The position numbers were made by a program, and so were the translations under genes. From contig PUFA01000652.1 of assembly GCA_003508835.1 (NCBI GenBank), positions 1 through 64,000 on the forward strand: a DNA stretch of 64,000 bases, given 5' to 3'. The notes below the pieces were generated by a model. That model was not told where the DNA came from. It did not search any database and worked only from the letters and a program-made list of their open reading frames with translations. Source of the stretch: Eonycteris spelaea. Lineage: Eukaryota > Chordata > Mammalia > Chiroptera > Pteropodidae. Of the stretch, positions 59,765-64,000 are shown in pieces. The first letter of the stretch is position 1. Every line of letters begins with the position of its first letter.

Positions 59765-59945
59765 ACAAATAAGTCATAGGGATGTGGTATACAGCATAGG
59801 GGGTATAGTCAATAATATTGTGATAGCATTTTATGGTTATAATGGTGATGACTTCTTTAGGTATAAAAATGTTGAAATAACTATGATGTATACTTAAAAT
59901 TAATATTGTATGTTACCTATATATCACATTGAGTTGTTTCATTTT
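59765..59945 (+). mobile_element. second L1 3'UTR fragment in tandem
   Basis: 'agtcatagggatgtggtata', 'cagcatagggggtatagtca' and 'ataatattgtgatagc' to 'ctatgatgtatacttaaaat' is another L1 3'UTR in the same orientation, directly after the previous copy and starting slightly further downstream. It is followed at once by L1-J ORF2 code. Confidence 0.75.
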
Positions 59946-60517
59946 TTTGAAACAGATAACATTGACAAAACTTTTACTTGACTAAGAAAAAAAGAGGAGA
60001 CTAAGGTAAATGAAACAGAAGACATTACAATTGATATTACTGATATACAAAGGATTATAAGACTATTATGAACAATTACCCACTAACAAAATGAATAATG
60101 TAGTAGAAAGAAATAAGTTCCTAGAAAGAATTAACTCCCCAAGACTGAATCATGAAGAAATAGAAACTCTGAAGAAGCCAATAACTAATAAAGAGATTGA
60201 ATCAGTAATCAAAAATCTCTCCCAAATAAAAAGTCCAGGACCAGATAGCTTTACTGATGAATTATACTAAACATTTAAAGAACTAATACTCATGGAACAT
60301 GGAACATGTCTAATCTCATTTTATGAAGCCATCACTACTCTGATTACAAAGCCATATAAGGGTACTACAAAAAAGAAAATTTACAGGCCAATATCCCTGA
60401 TGAACATAGATGCAACAATCTTCAACGGAAGGTTACACTTAATTCAATAGCACATTAAAATTATCATACAGTACAATCCAGTAGGATTTAACCCCAGGAT
60501 GAAAAGATGGTTCAATA
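59946..60517 (+). mobile_element. L1-J, left part (ORF2 endonuclease end to RT start)
   Basis: ORF2 code from the late endonuclease/linker into the RT domain ('agtccaggaccagatagctt', 'caggccaatatccctgatga', 'aagatggttcaata'). It stops at 60517 where the Tigger element begins and resumes at 63216. Many stops and small deletions are present. Confidence 0.85.
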
Positions 60518-60559
60518 TAGGTCATCCCTCGATTTACACGGCATTATTTTTACATAAGT

Positions 60560-60562
60560 TTT

Positions 60563-60600
<38 letters not shown>
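60560..60600. repeat. (CA)n microsatellite just inside the Tigger 5' end
   Basis: A CA tract of about 38 bases starts about 40 bp from the left terminus of the Tigger element. Confidence 0.95.
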
Positions 60601-60603
<3 letters not shown>

Positions 60604-61689
60604 TATTCCCCCCATTTAACCGGACTTTTTATATACAGTTCCCATTTATGAAGTCTCATTCTATGGGTTCTTTCATTTTCATTTCCATTATTGGCATTTA
60701 TTCTTTCTAAAAAACAATAGTTTAACTTAGCAATGGTCAAAGAAATAATACTACTAACAAATAATTATCACTGGAACATTGAAAATTGATTGTTGTGCCA
60801 TGGTCTGTAACAGTTGAAACTAATTTAACAAAATGTTAAATCAGTGATCAATAGCTGCAGGAACTGACATGACACATCAGTTGTGTCATAATTCAATTAA
60901 AGATACTTGTAACTTAGATGTATATTACTTTGCGATTACATCACTAACACTTAAAGATAACGTATCATAACTAAGTGTAAGTAAACACAAGTAATCGATA
61001 TTATATATGAGCTGTTTTTACTTATAACAATTTCAAAGGGAACATACACCTCTAGATGTTAAAAAAAATCAATTTTTCAAGAAAATTGAAAACCTGGAAT
61101 TGATGCCACATAAAGTATCACATATAGCTGTGTGAGTATTAACAATATGTCTCTACCTGCACAAAAAAATTGTTTGATCATTGAAAATACTACCTGAGAA
61201 AAATGGAAAAGCTGACCTTTGTTTTTATGCTCACAGGTGTATATCCTCCCTTAAATTTGAAAATGTCTAGCAAATTTAATAAAAATGAGTAAGTGAAAAT
61301 CTCCATCTTTGGATATTAAAATGGAAATTTTAAATTGACTTGAAAAATAAGAAAAATCTTCATCAACTGCTAAGTCGTATGGGCAAATGAATCCACAGTC
61401 TGAATAATGATATAAATAAATTAATGAAGGAAAGTATTAGTAGTGTCACATCTTGATCCTTAGGAAATTCAAAATTTTCTTCATATACGAGAAAACCTAA
61501 AATAGAAAAAATGGAGAAGGCACTGATGATATGGGTCAAGGGACCATGTACAAAAAATAATGCCTGTAAACAGCTCCATGATAAGACAAAAAGCTGTGAA
61601 TATTATTAACAATTAATCTTCAGCATCTGCTAAACAGGAATTTGATTTTTCTGGGAGTAAGGGAAAGTTTGAGAAATTAAAAAAAAATT

Positions 61690-62710
61690 ATATTCATTAC
61701 ACAACCTTTAAATTCAAAGGTGAGGCTGCATCTGCTGATATAAATACAGCTAAAAATTTTTTTAACACAAATTGCTAAAGCAATTGAAGAAAAGAAATTT
61801 CTTCCAGATCAAATATTTAATGTTGATGAGATAGCTGTGTTTTGGAGAAGGTGGCCCAACAAAACCTTTTGCAATGAAAAATATGAAACATATTAGTGAC
61901 TTTAAGGTAAATGAAGATTGTGTGACATTATTGCTCTACAGCAATACGGCAGGAGACGACTTATCAAAACCTTTGCTTATAAATTGCACCCTCCAACCAC
62001 CATCAATGAAATGAACAAAGTTTAATGATCTTCCCATTCATTGAATGGCAAATAAAAAGATTGATGACTACTGATGTTTTGGGGATTGGTTTTACAAATA
62101 TGTTGCTGTAGAAGCTGAAAATTATATGAAGAAAAACGTCTTCCTTTTAAATCACTTTTAGATAATGCACCTGCTCATTCGTACAATTTAGAACATCCAA
62201 ATATAAAAGTTGTATATTTTCCACCCAAATACAACTTCCCTGATCAAAACCATTGGATCAAGGCATTATTTCCACCTTTAAGATTAGTTATATTAAATGG
62301 TGTTTTAATGATATTTTTAATAAACTTGAAGATAATGATTCACTTACAGTCACAGTAGCCTGGAAAATACACAATTTTAAATTTTATCAAGAATATTGCT
62401 TTAGCTTTGAGTTATATAAAGCCATAAACTTCAAATGTTTGAGGAACAACAATATGGCCAGAAGTGGTTATTACAAGGGAATGTGGTTCCAACAGCTAAA
62501 GAGGGATTAATTGGCATTATTAACTTATTAAATAAATGTCAATAAGGAAGCTCTGATTAATTTGAATGTTGATGATATTAACAAATTACTAGTTGATTAT
62601 GAATTAACTGATAATGAATTAATTCACTTAATATCTGAAGCCCATCCTGCTGATGATGAATACAGTAGTGACCTTGAACCATTTTCATTCACTGCAGAAA
62701 ATATTTAGAG
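61690..62710 (+). pseudogene. Tigger/pogo transposase remnant
   Basis: Pieces in several frames follow a pogo-family DDE_1 transposase in order. 'FKFKGEAASADI' (about 61708) is the end of the CENP-B-type DNA-binding region. 'QIFNVDEIAVFW' holds the first catalytic Asp at 61825-61827. 'NEDCVTLLLYSNTAGDD' follows. 'LDNAPAHS' holds the second Asp at 62161-62163. 'DQGIISTFKISYIKWCF' holds the third at 62256-62258. The last two are about 31 residues apart, as in pogo enzymes. All three Asp codons survive, but frameshifts and stops kill the gene. 62253-62510 is the longest open part. Confidence 0.9.
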
Positions 62711-63215
62711 CTCTTCAATTGGCCACAAAGCTGGAAGCTGCAATTATAGATATTGATCAAAACATCTAACAGGGCTTAAAATTTCAGACTTAAAAAAATG
62801 TTGCAGTGAATACTGAAGAATTTATGAAAACTTAGCAAAAGATAGGGTTTGGGAAAAGATCACCTAAAAACAAACATAAATAGTGAAACTGAAGTAGTAC
62901 TTCCAAATATATAGACAATGGAAGTAGTACTTCCAAAAATATCCTGAGTGAATATTTAGAGCAATTAAAAAGAGAAGGTTGATTGCTTTAGATTACAGCA
63001 TAGACACCAACAGTGAATAAAATTATTTTGTTTTTTTTTCCTGCCTTTTCATAAGCATTTTTTGGTGAAATATGTGAAATAAATATTTTTATGACATATC
63101 AGCTTATTTCTTTAGTATTTATTTTGTATTTGGTGAACTGCTTTTACACAGTTCCTTTCAGTAAAAAAGACACATGTGAAACAGAAATCCACATAAATCA
63201 AAGAACAGATGGGTA

Positions 63216-64000
63216 TAAATCAATAAATGTGATACACCACTGTAACAAAAACAAAGGACTGTATAATCATCTGTTCATGATAAAAATTCTCAACAAAAAT
63301 ATAGATGGAATGTACCTCAACATAATAATGGCTGTACGTGACAAGCCCACCAGGTAATGCTATTTTTCAAATCTTTCAACTTTTTTGGTTAGGATCAGAA
63401 AGAAGACAAGGTTGCCTACTCTTATCACTTCTATTCAACATAGAGTTGGAAATCTTAGCCAGAGCAATTAGAAATCAAAAATCCTAATCAAAATGAGTGA
63501 AGCATACTGCCTCTGTTTGCAATGCCATGCTCTCATATGCAGAAAACCCTAAAGACTCTACCAAAAAACCATTAAAACTGATAGTATCTTCAATAAATGG
63601 TGTGGGAAAAGTGGATATTTACATGCAAAAGAATAAAATTGGACTCCTATTCCACAATTTACAGAAAACTCAATTCAAAATGGTATAAAAAGTTGTACGA
63701 AAGACCTGAGACCACAAATGTAGAAAAAATATAGAGGGAAATCTCCTTGATATTGATCTGACAATGATTTTTGGATTTGAAAGCAGAAGTAAAGCAATAA
63801 AGGTGGGGGAGGGACAAACAAGTAGAACTATATTAAACTAAAAGCTTCTGCACCAAACAGGAAACTGTAGAATAAAAAGCACCCTACAGAATGAAAGAAA
63901 ATATTTGCAAACCATTATATCTGACAGTTAATATCCAAAATATATAAGAAACCCATACAACTCAATAGCAACAAAACCAGATAAATTAATTTTAAAAAAT
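63216..64000 (+). mobile_element. L1-J, right part, running off the window
   Basis: ORF2 resumes with 'aatgtgatacaccac'. The fragment 63091-63357 ends 'VIHHCNKNKGLYNHLFMIKI...', whose first part is transposon sequence and second part L1 RT. Next comes 'gatcagaaagaagacaaggt' (the RQGC region, degraded). The FADD position now reads FAMP. A deletion near 63590 leads to 'ggtgtgggaaaagtggatat' and on to the C-terminal ORF2 region. The 3' end lies beyond 64000. Confidence 0.85.

Larger units (their letters stand above)
60518..63215 (+). mobile_element. pogo/Tigger-type DNA transposon nested in L1-J
   Basis: The 5' inverted repeat 'ggtcatccctcgatttacac' begins at 60520. The diverged complement 'ccacataaatcaaagaacag' ends the element at about 63189-63213; most differences are transitions. 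The insertion lies at a TA dinucleotide of L1 ORF2 ('ttcaataTA' before, 'TAaatcaataaatg' after), which is the Tc1/mariner/pogo target. The interior (61690-62710) encodes a broken DDD transposase. Length (2.7 kb) and terminal repeats suggest a near-complete autonomous-type copy, now dead. Confidence 0.88.

Noticed and set aside
1..64000. A previously undescribed multi-gene system
   Set aside because: No intact host, viral or bacterial-type gene cluster is visible; all coding signal traces to dead L1s and one dead Tigger.

Overview
This is nuclear, AT-rich mammalian DNA with no host protein-coding exon, functional RNA gene or CpG island that I can support. It is built almost wholly from degraded interspersed repeats: MIR SINE fossils, many LINE-1 (L1) copies of several ages, one LTR, one pogo/Tigger DNA transposon and one retroposed 5S rRNA sequence. 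All longer open reading frames fall in decayed L1 or transposase code, or in its antisense, or in simple repeats. I assigned families by eye from known consensus features. Boundaries are approximate unless target-site duplications (TSDs) are quoted.

Organism: the L1 3' ends read like laurasiatherian L1s. I saw none of the abundant SINEs that mark primates (Alu), rodents (B1/B2), carnivores (tRNA-Lys CAN), ruminants (Bov-tA/BovB) or vespertilionid bats (VES). A full-length 5S rRNA retroposon with an A-rich tail, together with L1s that all look dead, fits a fruit bat (Pteropodidae). That group is known for a 5S-derived SINE family and for L1 extinction. This is inference.

Layout. 1-7.8 kb: mostly unique DNA with five MIR-type fragments, CA/TA microsatellites and one old L1 tail. 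7.85-15.81 kb: an ERVL-MaLR-like LTR split by a 7.4-kb minus-strand L1 with 5' and 3' ends, about 300-bp tandem units in its 5'UTR, and most of the RT core deleted. 15.8-20.6 kb: MIR, the 5S retroposon, old L1 tails (one apparently 5'-inverted) and a 5'-truncated L1. 20.6-47.5 kb: an L1 nest. On the plus strand L1-A holds a twin-primed L1 stub and the complete insertion L1-B, which itself holds L1-C. On the minus strand L1-E holds the near-full-length L1-D and a second twin-primed L1. 47.5-52 kb: L1-I with a self-complementary AT-rich microsatellite, and short 3'UTR-only copies. 52-58.5 kb: L1-F, near full length, with a second copy of its own 5' head inside. 58.5-64 kb: several L1 3'UTR scraps, then L1-J interrupted by a 2.7-kb Tigger element and running off the window.

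Nothing here works as an operon or pathway. The interest is in the order of insertions, which dates elements relative to one another, and in how the L1s were made and broken: twin priming, internal deletions, shared truncation points, tandem promoter units and lost catalytic residues.
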